Below the pieces are notes generated by a model, which made no database searches, was not told the DNA's origin, and worked only from the letters and a program-made list of their open reading frames with translations. Shown here in pieces: positions 1 to 6,935 of a DNA stretch of 12,236 nt (its first letter is position 1; each line of letters begins with the position of its first letter). The translations under genes and the position numbers were made by a program. This DNA comes from Gammaproteobacteria bacterium (GTDB lineage: Bacteria; Pseudomonadota; Gammaproteobacteria; Steroidobacterales; Steroidobacteraceae): NCBI GenBank assembly GCA_029857655.1, contig JAOUGR010000027.1, positions 1-12,236 on the forward strand. Reading direction: 5' to 3'.

Positions 1-1
1 G

Positions 2-667
2 ATGCACGGCGGGAAGCCGCTCGCCGAGATCAGCCGGCCCGATGTGGACGCCATGATCAAGGGCCTGTCGAACATGGAAAAGCACATCGAGAACATCCGC
101 AAGTTCGGCCAGCCCTGCGTGATTGCAATCAACCATTTCCCGACCGACTCGGCGGAGGAGGTCGCGGCGCTCAGGAAACACTGCGAGTCACTCGGCGTGA
201 AGGCAGTGGAAGCGAGACCGTTCAGCGAGGGCGGCAAGGGTTGCACGGAACTCGCCGCAGTCGTGCGCGACCTGGTGGCCGTGACCGAGCCCAAGTTCAC
301 GCCGCTTTACGACTGGAATGCCCCGATCGAGGAAAAGATCGCGATTGTCGCCCGCGAGATGTACGGTGCCCAAGCGGTCGACTACACGCCGCGCGCCCGT
401 CGCGACCTGGAGCATCTCGAGAAGTCCGGCTTCGGCAAGCTGCCTGTGTGCATTGCCAAGACCCAGCAGTCACTCTCGGACAACCCGGCGCTGCTCGGCC
501 GCCCAAAGGACTTCCTGGTAACCGTGCGCGAGATTCAACTGGCGGCAGGCGCGGGATTCGTGATTCCGATCACCGGCTCGATCATGCGCATGCCGGGCCT
601 GCCAAAGCAGCCGATGGCCTACAATTTCGACCTCAGCGACGAGGGCGAAATACTCTTCAAGCGCTGA
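2..667 (+). CDS. fhs: Formate-tetrahydrofolate ligase, C-terminal part (5' end cut by window)
   Basis: This is the last 221 residues of an ATP-dependent enzyme that joins formate to tetrahydrofolate to give 10-formyl-THF in the cytoplasm. The visible part carries family signatures: MHGG near the start, NLEKHIEN-like [16 protein letters not shown], the [22 protein letters not shown] segment, [16 protein letters not shown] and the near-terminal [16 protein letters not shown]. The complete family protein is about 557 residues, so roughly 335 N-terminal residues, including the ATP-binding P-loop, lie outside the window. The first Met (MHGG) is internal, not a start. The stop TGA is at 665-667, 8 bases past the end of the folD stop on the other strand, so the two genes converge and overlap by 11 bases. 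Identity is very sure; whether it is cotranscribed with upstream genes cannot be seen. Confidence 0.96.
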   Translation: MHGGKPLAEISRPDVDAMIKGLSNMEKHIENIRKFGQPCVIAINHFPTDSAEEVAALRKHCESLGVKAVEARPFSEGGKGCTELAAVVRDLVAVTEPKFTPLYDWNAPIEEKIAIVAREMYGAQAVDYTPRARRDLEHLEKSGFGKLPVCIAKTQQSLSDNPALLGRPKDFLVTVREIQLAAGAGFVIPITGSIMRMPGLPKQPMAYNFDLSDEGEILFKR

Positions 668-1595
668 GCTGGCCTGTGTCGATGCCGTTCTGCGCGCACG
701 CCGCAGTAAACGTATTGCGCAGCAGGCAGGCAATCGTCATCGGGCCGACGCCGCCGGGCACCGGCGTAATCGCGCCCGCGACGTGCACCGCCGTGTCGAA
801 ATCGACGTCGCCCACCAGTTTCTCACGCGGCCCGTTGGGTGACGGCACGCTGATCCGGTTGATGCCGACGTCTATCACGGTTGCCCCCGGGCGGATCCAG
901 TCACCCTTGATCAGCCTCGGCTTGCCGATCGCAGCGATCAGGATGTCGGCCCGGCGGCATTCTTCCGCGAGATCGCGGGTGCGCGAGTGGGCAATGGTTA
1001 CCGTGCAGTTTTCGCGCAGCAGCAGTTGCGCCATCGGCTTGCCGACGATGTTCGACCGGCCGACGACCAGCGCGCGCTGACCTGACAAGTCGCCCACGTA
1101 CTCCTTCAGCATCAGCAAGCAGCCCAGCGGGGTGCAGGGAATCATCCCCATGCCCCGAGCCGCCAGCAGGCCGGTATTAATGATGCTGAAACCGTCAACG
1201 TCCTTTTGAGGCGCGATCGCATCGATGACCGCCAGTTCATCGATCTGCCGCGGCAGCGGGAGCTGTACAAGTATCCCGTGTACGGCCGGGTCCTCATTGA
1301 GCCGGGCCACGTGCTCGAGCAGGTCCGACTGGGAAACCGTCGCCGGGAGCCGCGTCTCAAATGATTGCATGCCCGCTTCGCGCGTCTGGCGGCCCTTGTT
1401 GCGGACGTAGATTTGGCTGGCAGGATCCTCACCAACGAGGATCGCGGCAAGCCCCGGCGTGACGCGATGGCGCGTGATGAGCGTTGCAACCTGCCGCGCA
1501 AGTTCGGCCCTCACGCGCATGGCCATGGCGCGCCCGTCGATGAGTCGGGCCTGGTGCGTGGTCGCTGGTGTCATCTTCGACCCGGATTCTGGCAT
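657..1595 (-). CDS. folD: Bifunctional methylene-THF dehydrogenase / methenyl-THF cyclohydrolase
   Basis: FolD interconverts 5,10-methylene-THF and 10-formyl-THF using NADP, linking the Fhs product to serine/glycine, thymidylate and purine synthesis. The 312-residue product has the family hallmarks: ASQIYVRNK with the catalytic Tyr63 and Lys67, [16 protein letters not shown], the Rossmann segment [25 protein letters not shown] and the C-terminal [10 protein letters not shown]. The usual length is about 285-300 residues. I chose the ATG at 1593-1595 because GAGG sits 8 bases before it; the next ATG (1572-1574, giving 305 residues) has no clear ribosome site and is the main alternative. The open frame continues upstream to 1838, but that extension overlaps fdsG and has no family similarity. 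The gene is divergent from the fds operon and convergent with fhs, whose stop it overlaps. Confidence 0.95.
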   Translation of the reverse strand: MPESGSKMTPATTHQARLIDGRAMAMRVRAELARQVATLITRHRVTPGLAAILVGEDPASQIYVRNKGRQTREAGMQSFETRLPATVSQSDLLEHVARLNEDPAVHGILVQLPLPRQIDELAVIDAIAPQKDVDGFSIINTGLLAARGMGMIPCTPLGCLLMLKEYVGDLSGQRALVVGRSNIVGKPMAQLLLRENCTVTIAHSRTRDLAEECRRADILIAAIGKPRLIKGDWIRPGATVIDVGINRISVPSPNGPREKLVGDVDFDTAVHVAGAITPVPGGVGPMTIACLLRNTFTAACAQNGIDTGQLSA

Positions 1596-1727
1596 CGATC
1601 CGGCCTCATGCCATACTGGAGGCCGCGAGGGTACCTGAAACCTCCGTTCAAGTGCGAGATCGCGAGCCATCATGAACGTCAAGCGCGACGTGGAGCCCGT
1701 TCGACGAATACATCGGGAACGGCTGCA
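1596..1727. promoter_or_regulatory. Divergent folD / fds intergenic region
   Basis: This 132-base gap separates the folD start from the fdsG start and must hold the promoters for both, unless the fds promoter lies inside folD. I could not pick out a convincing -35/-10 pair on either strand. It contains a 19-codon open frame (1672-1731) that ends in an ATGA overlap with fdsG. No LysR-type regulator gene, such as the fdsR seen next to some fds operons, is present here. Confidence 0.45.
1604..1607 (-). promoter_or_regulatory. Ribosome binding site supporting the folD start
   Basis: On the minus strand, GAGG lies 8 bases before the ATG at 1595. It favours this start over the internal ATG at 1574, whose upstream bases are the codons PESGSK and show only a poor GGG. 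Confidence 0.55.
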
Positions 1728-1731
1728 ATGA
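1672..1731 (+). other. Possible 19-residue leader ORF overlapping the fdsG start
   Basis: ATG at 1672-1674 opens 19 codons, and the TGA stop at 1729-1731 overlaps the fdsG ATG (1728-1730) in the ATGA arrangement typical of translational coupling. The peptide is strongly basic (six Arg, one Lys, one His). The ribosome site is weak (GCGAG about 5 bases before the ATG). I do not recognise the peptide. It may be chance, but its position would let its translation feed ribosomes onto fdsG. Confidence 0.2.
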
Positions 1732-2231
1732 AGCCCGGTGCGATACCGACACCGATGGGCCAGGCACAGAAAGAAGAGCTCCTGGCAATAGTGGCACGCC
1801 ACAGGGATCAGCCGGGCCCGCTGATCGAAATCCTGCATGACGTGCAGCGGTCGCTGGGTTGTGTACCTGCCGAGGCAGTGCCGCTGATCGCCGGCGCGCT
1901 AAACCTGTCGCGGGCCGAAGTCCACGGCGTGATCAGCTTCTATCACTATTTCCGCAGCGCGCCCCATGGCCGGCGTGTCCTGCGGCTCTGCCGGGCCGAG
2001 GCCTGCCAGTCGATGAATGGCGAGGCGCTCGCGAAACACGCGATGCAACGCCTGGGCGTCGGATTCGGCGAGACGACGGCCGACGGTGCCATCACGCTTG
2101 AGGCCGTTTATTGCCTCGGGCTCTGTGCCTGTTCGCCGGCAGCGATGATTGATGAGGAGGTGGTCGGACGCATGACGCCGGTACGCCTCGACGAAATGAT
2201 CGCTCGCACCAACGGGAAGGTGACGACGTGA
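1728..2231 (+). CDS. fdsG: NAD-dependent formate dehydrogenase gamma subunit (NuoE-like 2Fe-2S protein)
   Basis: This 167-residue cytoplasmic subunit carries a [2Fe-2S] cluster in the diaphorase part of the soluble FDH complex, close to FdsB. The N-terminal helical bundle includes [16 protein letters not shown] and the motif [11 protein letters not shown], both typical of NuoE/HoxE relatives. The thioredoxin-like C-terminal half has four cluster cysteines: Cys88-x4-Cys93 (LCRAEAC) and Cys129-x3-Cys133 (CLGLC). I chose the ATG at 1728 because it gives the usual length (about 150-175 residues); a GGGA lies about ten bases upstream. The in-frame ATG at 1755 lacks a ribosome site. It is the first gene of the operon; its TGA overlaps the GTG start of fdsB by four bases. 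The identification as FdsG rather than NuoE or HoxE rests on the fdsB-fdsA-fdsD genes that follow. Confidence 0.93.
   Translation: MKPGAIPTPMGQAQKEELLAIVARHRDQPGPLIEILHDVQRSLGCVPAEAVPLIAGALNLSRAEVHGVISFYHYFRSAPHGRRVLRLCRAEACQSMNGEALAKHAMQRLGVGFGETTADGAITLEAVYCLGLCACSPAAMIDEEVVGRMTPVRLDEMIARTNGKVTT
2214..2220 (+). promoter_or_regulatory. Ribosome binding site supporting the GTG start of fdsB
   Basis: GGGAAGG ends 7 bases before the GTG at 2228-2230. It decides for the GTG start, which overlaps the fdsG stop as GTGA and suggests translational coupling. Confidence 0.65.
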
Positions 2232-3775
2232 CGGTCACGGTCTGGGTTTCGCGGGATGCCGGGGCGCTGGCGCTGGGCGCGGACAAGACGGCACAGAAGC
2301 TGCTTGCTGCGGCAAGCGCTGCCGGCACTGCGATCAAGTTGCGCCGCAATGGATCCCGCGGGCTGTACTGGCTCGAGCCGCTCGTCGAGGTGGAGTGTGC
2401 CGCAGGCCGGATTGCTTATGGCCCCGTGTCCGATCGCGATGTGCCTGGGCTGCTGGAGAAGGGCCTGCTGATTGGCACGGCGCATCCGCTGCGGCTCGGC
2501 CCGATCGAAGAGCACCCCTGGTTCACTTCACAGCAGCGACTGACATTTGCGCGCGTCGGGCGGATTGATCCGCTTGATCTCGATGACTACCTGACGCAGG
2601 GCGGTTTCACCGGGCTGCGGCGCGCACTCGACATCGGGCCAGCCGCAACGGTCAAAGAGGTGGTTGAATCCGGCCTGCGCGGCCGCGGCGGCGCAGCATT
2701 TCCAACCGGCATCAAATGGCAGACGGTGCTGAAGCAGCCGGCGGGCCAGCGATATATCGCCTGCAATGCGGATGAGGGCGATTCCGGAACATTCTCGGAT
2801 CGCATGTTGATGGAGGGCGATCCGTTTTCGGTCATCGAGGGCATGATCATCGCGGGCGCCGCGGTCGGCGCGACGCGCGGATACATCTATCTTCGTGTCG
2901 AATATCCGCACGCGCTGCGGGTCATGACTGCCGCGATTGCGGCGGCACGAAAAGCCGGTTACCTGGGTGCCGATGTCTGCGGCAGCGGCCTTGCTTTCGA
3001 CATCGATCTGCGGCTCGGTGCCGGCGCGTATATCTGTGGCGAAGAAACGTCGATGCTGGAGAGCCTCGAAGGCCGCCGTGGCGAAATCAGGGTACGCCCG
3101 CCACTGCCGGCGGAGAAGGGCCTGTTCGGGGCGCCCACGGTCGTCAACAATGTCGTCACCCTTGCGACCGTACCGGTCGTGCTCGCGGGCGGTGCCGCTG
3201 CATACCGCGAATTCGGGCAGGCGAAGTCGCGCGGCACCATTCCGCTGCAACTCGCCGGCAACGTGCTGCGCGGGGGCCTGATCGAACGGGCATTCGGCAT
3301 CACGGTTCGTGAGCTGCTTTACGATTATGGCGGCGGTTCGGCGAGCGGACGGCCGATCCGCGCGGTCCAGATCGGTGGGCCTCTCGGCGCCTACCTGCCG
3401 GAATCCCAGTTCGACACGCCGCTCGAGTACGAGGCACTGGCCGCGATCGGCGCCATGCTCGGGCATGGGGGCGTCGTCGCATTCGACGACACGGTCGACA
3501 TGCTTGCGATGGCGAAATACGCGATGGAATTCTGCGCGATCGAGTCCTGTGGGAAGTGCACGCCCTGCCGTATCGGCTCGGTGCGGGGCGCCGAGGCGCT
3601 CTCGAATATCGCCCGCGGCATCGAACCAGAATCCAATCTTGCGCTGGTCGAGGAGCTGTGCGATACGATGTTGCAGGCATCCTTGTGCGGCCTCGGGGGC
3701 ATGGCGCCTTATCCGGTGCTGAGTGCGATGAAGCATTTCAAGGAAGATTTCGGAAAACGGACCAACGGAAGCTGA
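2228..3775 (+). CDS. fdsB: NAD-dependent formate dehydrogenase beta subunit (NuoF-like, FMN/NADH-binding)
   Basis: FdsB holds FMN and one [4Fe-4S] cluster and passes electrons from the Mo subunit FdsA to NAD+. The 515-residue product has about 140 N-terminal residues before the NuoF core; only one Cys occurs there, so that part carries no iron-sulfur cluster by itself. The NuoF core follows: the glycine-rich nucleotide motif GLRGRGGAAFP (149-159), the flavin-site segment CNADEGDSGTFSDR (179-192), YICGEETSMLESLEG (268-282) and the cluster ligands Cys441, Cys444, Cys447 (SCGKCTPC) plus Cys487 (LCGLGG). Length agrees with known FdsB proteins (about 500-520). It overlaps fdsG by four bases and ends one base before fdsA, so all are translated from one message. 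It could be confused with NuoF or HoxF, but the N-terminal extension and neighbours support FdsB. Confidence 0.95.
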   Translation: MTVTVWVSRDAGALALGADKTAQKLLAAASAAGTAIKLRRNGSRGLYWLEPLVEVECAAGRIAYGPVSDRDVPGLLEKGLLIGTAHPLRLGPIEEHPWFTSQQRLTFARVGRIDPLDLDDYLTQGGFTGLRRALDIGPAATVKEVVESGLRGRGGAAFPTGIKWQTVLKQPAGQRYIACNADEGDSGTFSDRMLMEGDPFSVIEGMIIAGAAVGATRGYIYLRVEYPHALRVMTAAIAAARKAGYLGADVCGSGLAFDIDLRLGAGAYICGEETSMLESLEGRRGEIRVRPPLPAEKGLFGAPTVVNNVVTLATVPVVLAGGAAAYREFGQAKSRGTIPLQLAGNVLRGGLIERAFGITVRELLYDYGGGSASGRPIRAVQIGGPLGAYLPESQFDTPLEYEALAAIGAMLGHGGVVAFDDTVDMLAMAKYAMEFCAIESCGKCTPCRIGSVRGAEALSNIARGIEPESNLALVEELCDTMLQASLCGLGGMAPYPVLSAMKHFKEDFGKRTNGS

Positions 3776-3776
3776 C

Positions 3777-6614
3777 ATGTACGCGATTGACCATAAGGAC
3801 CTTGGCACGCCAGCCGCCGCGTCGGGCGAGTCGGTGACGCTCGATATCGACGGCAGCACCGTCACGGTTCCGGTGGGCACCTCGGTCATGCGCGCCGCCG
3901 CGCTGGCGGGCGGCCAGATTCCGAAGCTTTGCGCCACCGACAGCCTGAAGGCCTTCGGTTCCTGCCGCCTGTGCCTGGTCGAGATCGAGGGGCGGAAGGG
4001 ATTCCCCGCCTCCTGCACGACCGAAGTGGCCGCCGGCATGAAAGTCCGCACGCAGTCAGCGCGGTTGCAGAAGCTACGGCGCGGCGTGGTTGAGCTCTAT
4101 GTGTCGGATCATCCCCTGGATTGCGACGAGTGTCCGGCCAACGGCCATTGCGAATTGCAGGATGCAGCCGAGGAGCTCGGCGTGGAAGGTTCGCGATATG
4201 CGAACGGCGGGGCGACACAGCGCGGTGTGGCGCAGGATGCCAGCAATCCCTATTTCGTGTTCAACCCGGACCTCTGCATTGTTTGTTCGCGTTGCGTGCG
4301 CGCCTGCGACGAGGTGCAGGGCACGCTGGCGCTCACCATCGAGGGCCGCGGGTTCGATTCGCGCGTGTCGGCGAGCCAGCACCAGCCATTTCTCGAGTCC
4401 GAATGTGTATCCTGCGGCGCCTGTGTCGAAGCCTGCCCGACGGCCGCCCTGACCGAGAAATTACCGCTGTCGCTGGGAGCGCCTACCGAGGCGGTAAGCA
4501 CGACTTGCGGCTACTGCGGTGTCGGCTGCTCGCTGAAGGCCGAGGTCAAGGAAGAGACGGTGGTGCGCATGGTGCCGAACCGCGCCGGCACCGCAAACAA
4601 TGGTCATGCCTGCGTGAAGGGGCGTTTCGCATTCGGTTATGCGACTCATGCCGATCGTGTTCGCAGCCCGATGATCCGCAAGCGCATCACGGACCCCTGG
4701 CGCGAAGTTAGCTGGGAAGAGGCATTCGCGTATACGGCGGCTGAATTCAAGCGCATCCGGAAGAAATACGGTCCCGATTCGGTCGGCGGCATCACCTCAT
4801 CGCGTTGCACCAATGAAGAAACGTTCCTGGTGCAGAAACTCGTGCGCGCGGCGCTCGGCACCAACAATGTCGACACCTGCGCGAGGGTCTGCCACTCGGC
4901 GACCGGCTACGGCCTCAAGCACACGCTTGGCGAGTCCGCGGGAACGCAGGCTTTCACGTCAGTCAACAACGCGGACGTAATCGTCCTGATCGGCGCCAAC
5001 CCGACCGACGGACACCCGGTCTTTGCCTCGCAGCTCAAGCGACGGCTGCGTCAGGGCGCGAAGCTCATCGTGCTCGACCCGCGCGCGATCGACCTGGTGC
5101 GCACGCCCCACATCGAGGCAGTTGCACACCTGCCGCTTCGCCCCGGCACGAATGTCGCCGTCATGAATGCGCTTTCCCATGTCATTGTCACGGAGGGGCT
5201 CGCGAATGACGCCTATGCCGAGGCGCGCTGCGAAGTCGACACCTACCGCAAATGGAAGGCTTTCGTCGCGGATCCCCGGAACTCCCCGGAGTCAACGGAG
5301 GCGATCAGCGGCGTGCCGGCTGCGCTCGTGAGAAAGGCGGCCCGGATCTATGCAGCTGGTCCGAACAGCGCAATCTATTACGGCCTGGGCGTTACGGAGC
5401 ACAGCCAGGGAACGACCATGGTCATGGCTATCGCGAACATCGCGATGGCGACCGGCAATCTCGGCCGCGAAGGCGTCGGCGTCAGCCCGCTGCGCGGCCA
5501 GAACAATGTGCAGGGCTCCTGCGACATGGGGTCGTTTCCGCATGAATTCAGCGGCTACCGTCATGTGTCGGATGCTGCGACGCGCAGCCTGTTTGAAGGG
5601 GCGTGGAATGCAAAGCTGGCGAGCGAGCCGGGCCTTCGCATCCCGAACATGTTCGAAGCGGCGCTCGACGGCAGCTTCCGCGGGCTCTACATCCAGGGCG
5701 AGGACTTCGTCCAGTCCGACCCGAACACCAATCACGTCGTCGCTGCGCTGTCGGCAATGGAATGCGTGGTGGTACAGGACCTGTTCCTGATCGAGACGGC
5801 GCGCTATGCACACGTGTTCCTGCCGGGCTCCACCTTCCTCGAGAAGGATGGCACCTTCACGAATGCCGAACGGCGCATCTCGCGCGTTCGAAAAGTGATG
5901 GAGCCGCTGGCGGGTCTTGCGGACTGGGAAATCACGATGCGGCTTGCCCAGGCGCTCGGTTATCCGATGCATTACTCGCATCCGTCCGAGATCATGGACG
6001 AGATTGCGCGCCTGACCCCGACATTCCGCGGGGTGAACTACGAGAAGCTGGAGCGTCTCGGCAGCATCCAGTGGCCCTGCAACGATGCGGCGCCCGAAGG
6101 CACTCCCACGATGCACGTCGATAGCTTCGTACGCGGCAAGGGCAAGTTCTACGTGACGGAATACGTGGCGACTTCCGAGCGCAGCACGAGCCGATTCCCG
6201 CTGCTCCTCACCACTGGTCGCGTGCTGTACCAGTACAACGTCGGCACTCAGACCCGCCGCACGTCGAATCTTGCCTGGCAGTCCGAGGACCGCCTGGAAA
6301 TTCACCCGGACGATGCCGAGGACCGCGGTATCGCCAATGGGGACTGGGTGGGAGTCACGAGCCGCGCCGGCGATACGGTCATGCGCGCGGTCGTGTCCCG
6401 GCGCATGACGCCCGGGGTGGTCTACACGACATTCCATTTCCCCGAATCTGGAGTCAATTTGGTGACCACCGAGAATTCCGATTGGGCGACGAACTGCCCT
6501 GAATACAAGGTCACGGCCGTCGAGGTGGTCCGGGTCGGGCATCCGGAGGCATGGCAGGAACGGATTCGCGCCGAGCGCAGCGCGCAACGCAGCCCGGCGA
6601 TGCCGTCCGCCTGA
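3777..6614 (+). CDS. fdsA: NAD-dependent formate dehydrogenase alpha subunit (molybdopterin catalytic subunit)
   Basis: FdsA oxidises formate to CO2 at a bis-molybdopterin Mo centre and relays electrons through iron-sulfur clusters to FdsB. The 945-residue chain contains, in order: a NuoG-like [2Fe-2S] domain (Cys52-x10-Cys63-x2-Cys66-x13-Cys80); a His-Cys3 [4Fe-4S] site (His112, Cys116, Cys119, Cys125); a two-cluster ferredoxin segment (CIVCSRCVRAC, then CVSCGACVEAC); the FDH [4Fe-4S] site (Cys244, Cys247, Cys251, Cys279); the Mo active site with Cys372-His373 and Arg573; and a C-terminal dinucleotide-binding domain from about residue 815. The Cys-Arg spacing of 201 matches Rhodobacter FdsA (C386/R587 as I recall). 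The Mo ligand is Cys, not selenocysteine. The residue three after it is Ala (CHSATGYG), where I expect Pro. There is no Tat signal, so it is cytoplasmic. GGAAG lies 5 bases before the ATG, one base after fdsB. Confidence 0.97.
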   Translation: MYAIDHKDLGTPAAASGESVTLDIDGSTVTVPVGTSVMRAAALAGGQIPKLCATDSLKAFGSCRLCLVEIEGRKGFPASCTTEVAAGMKVRTQSARLQKLRRGVVELYVSDHPLDCDECPANGHCELQDAAEELGVEGSRYANGGATQRGVAQDASNPYFVFNPDLCIVCSRCVRACDEVQGTLALTIEGRGFDSRVSASQHQPFLESECVSCGACVEACPTAALTEKLPLSLGAPTEAVSTTCGYCGVGCSLKAEVKEETVVRMVPNRAGTANNGHACVKGRFAFGYATHADRVRSPMIRKRITDPWREVSWEEAFAYTAAEFKRIRKKYGPDSVGGITSSRCTNEETFLVQKLVRAALGTNNVDTCARVCHSATGYGLKHTLGESAGTQAFTSVNNADVIVLIGANPTDGHPVFASQLKRRLRQGAKLIVLDPRAIDLVRTPHIEAVAHLPLRPGTNVAVMNALSHVIVTEGLANDAYAEARCEVDTYRKWKAFVADPRNSPESTEAISGVPAALVRKAARIYAAGPNSAIYYGLGVTEHSQGTTMVMAIANIAMATGNLGREGVGVSPLRGQNNVQGSCDMGSFPHEFSGYRHVSDAATRSLFEGAWNAKLASEPGLRIPNMFEAALDGSFRGLYIQGEDFVQSDPNTNHVVAALSAMECVVVQDLFLIETARYAHVFLPGSTFLEKDGTFTNAERRISRVRKVMEPLAGLADWEITMRLAQALGYPMHYSHPSEIMDEIARLTPTFRGVNYEKLERLGSIQWPCNDAAPEGTPTMHVDSFVRGKGKFYVTEYVATSERSTSRFPLLLTTGRVLYQYNVGTQTRRTSNLAWQSEDRLEIHPDDAEDRGIANGDWVGVTSRAGDTVMRAVVSRRMTPGVVYTTFHFPESGVNLVTTENSDWATNCPEYKVTAVEVVRVGHPEAWQERIRAERSAQRSPAMPSA

Positions 6615-6631
6615 AGCCGGGCCGCAGCGCG

Positions 6632-6838
6632 ATGAATATCGAACGACTCGTCACGATGGCCAATGACATCGCGGCATTTTTCGCTTCCGAACCGGACCCG
6701 GATGCGGCTGCCGATCAGGTCGCGAACCATCTCAGGAAATTCTGGGAACCGAGGATGCGCGCCGAAATCCGCGGTAGCCTGGAGCAGGGTGGAAACGGAT
6801 TAAGTCCGCTCGCGAGGCGAGGCGTCGAGCGCCTCTGA
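6632..6838 (+). CDS. fdsD: NAD-dependent formate dehydrogenase delta subunit
   Basis: This 68-residue protein matches the small FdsD family found at the end of fds operons: MANDIAAFFASEPD (9-22), followed by ANHLRKFWEPRMR (31-43). Known FdsD proteins have no cofactor and are associated with the assembled enzyme; their exact role is not well defined. The ATG at 6632 gives the family's usual start. The open frame extends upstream to 6551, but that part overlaps fdsA and has no family similarity. The gap from the fdsA stop is 17 bases and holds no clear ribosome site, so translation may depend on coupling. The chaperone gene fdsC, normally before fdsD, is missing here. Confidence 0.9.
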   Translation: MNIERLVTMANDIAAFFASEPDPDAAADQVANHLRKFWEPRMRAEIRGSLEQGGNGLSPLARRGVERL

Positions 6839-6935
6839 TGATTGCGCGCTGTCGCCAGGCTGCGACACGCCGACGTGCGTTGACCGATGCTTGGACGCGG
6901 AAACTACTCGTAGTCTGACGCGGTCCAATCCCGAC

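Noticed and set aside
241..1080. 279-codon plus-strand frame running from fhs into folD
   Set aside because: It is out of frame with fhs and antisense to folD; its composition is low-complexity Arg/Ala with no motif.
1596..1838. N-terminal extension of the folD frame
   Set aside because: It overlaps fdsG, has no FolD similarity, and a good ribosome site supports the start at 1595.
2528..4051. 507-codon open frame on the minus strand across fdsB/fdsA
   Set aside because: It is antisense to two certain genes, its translation has no recognisable motif and is rich in Arg/Ala/His as expected for shadows of GC-rich genes.
4878..4900. Selenocysteine at the formate dehydrogenase active site
   Set aside because: The codon is TGC (Cys372); there is no in-frame TGA, so no recoding is required.
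5292..6587. 431-codon open frame on the minus strand inside fdsA
   Set aside because: Antisense to the conserved Mo-cofactor domain of fdsA; no family features and no ribosome site seen.
2228..6614. Complex I (nuo) or NAD-reducing hydrogenase genes
   Set aside because: NuoE/F/G-like modules are present, but the alpha subunit carries the formate dehydrogenase active site, fdsD follows, and no membrane or NiFe hydrogenase subunits are present.
6819..6867. Two small hairpins (6819-6835 and 6850-6867) as a terminator after fdsD
   Set aside because: Stems are only 6 bp and no T-run follows; the first lies mostly within the fdsD coding sequence.
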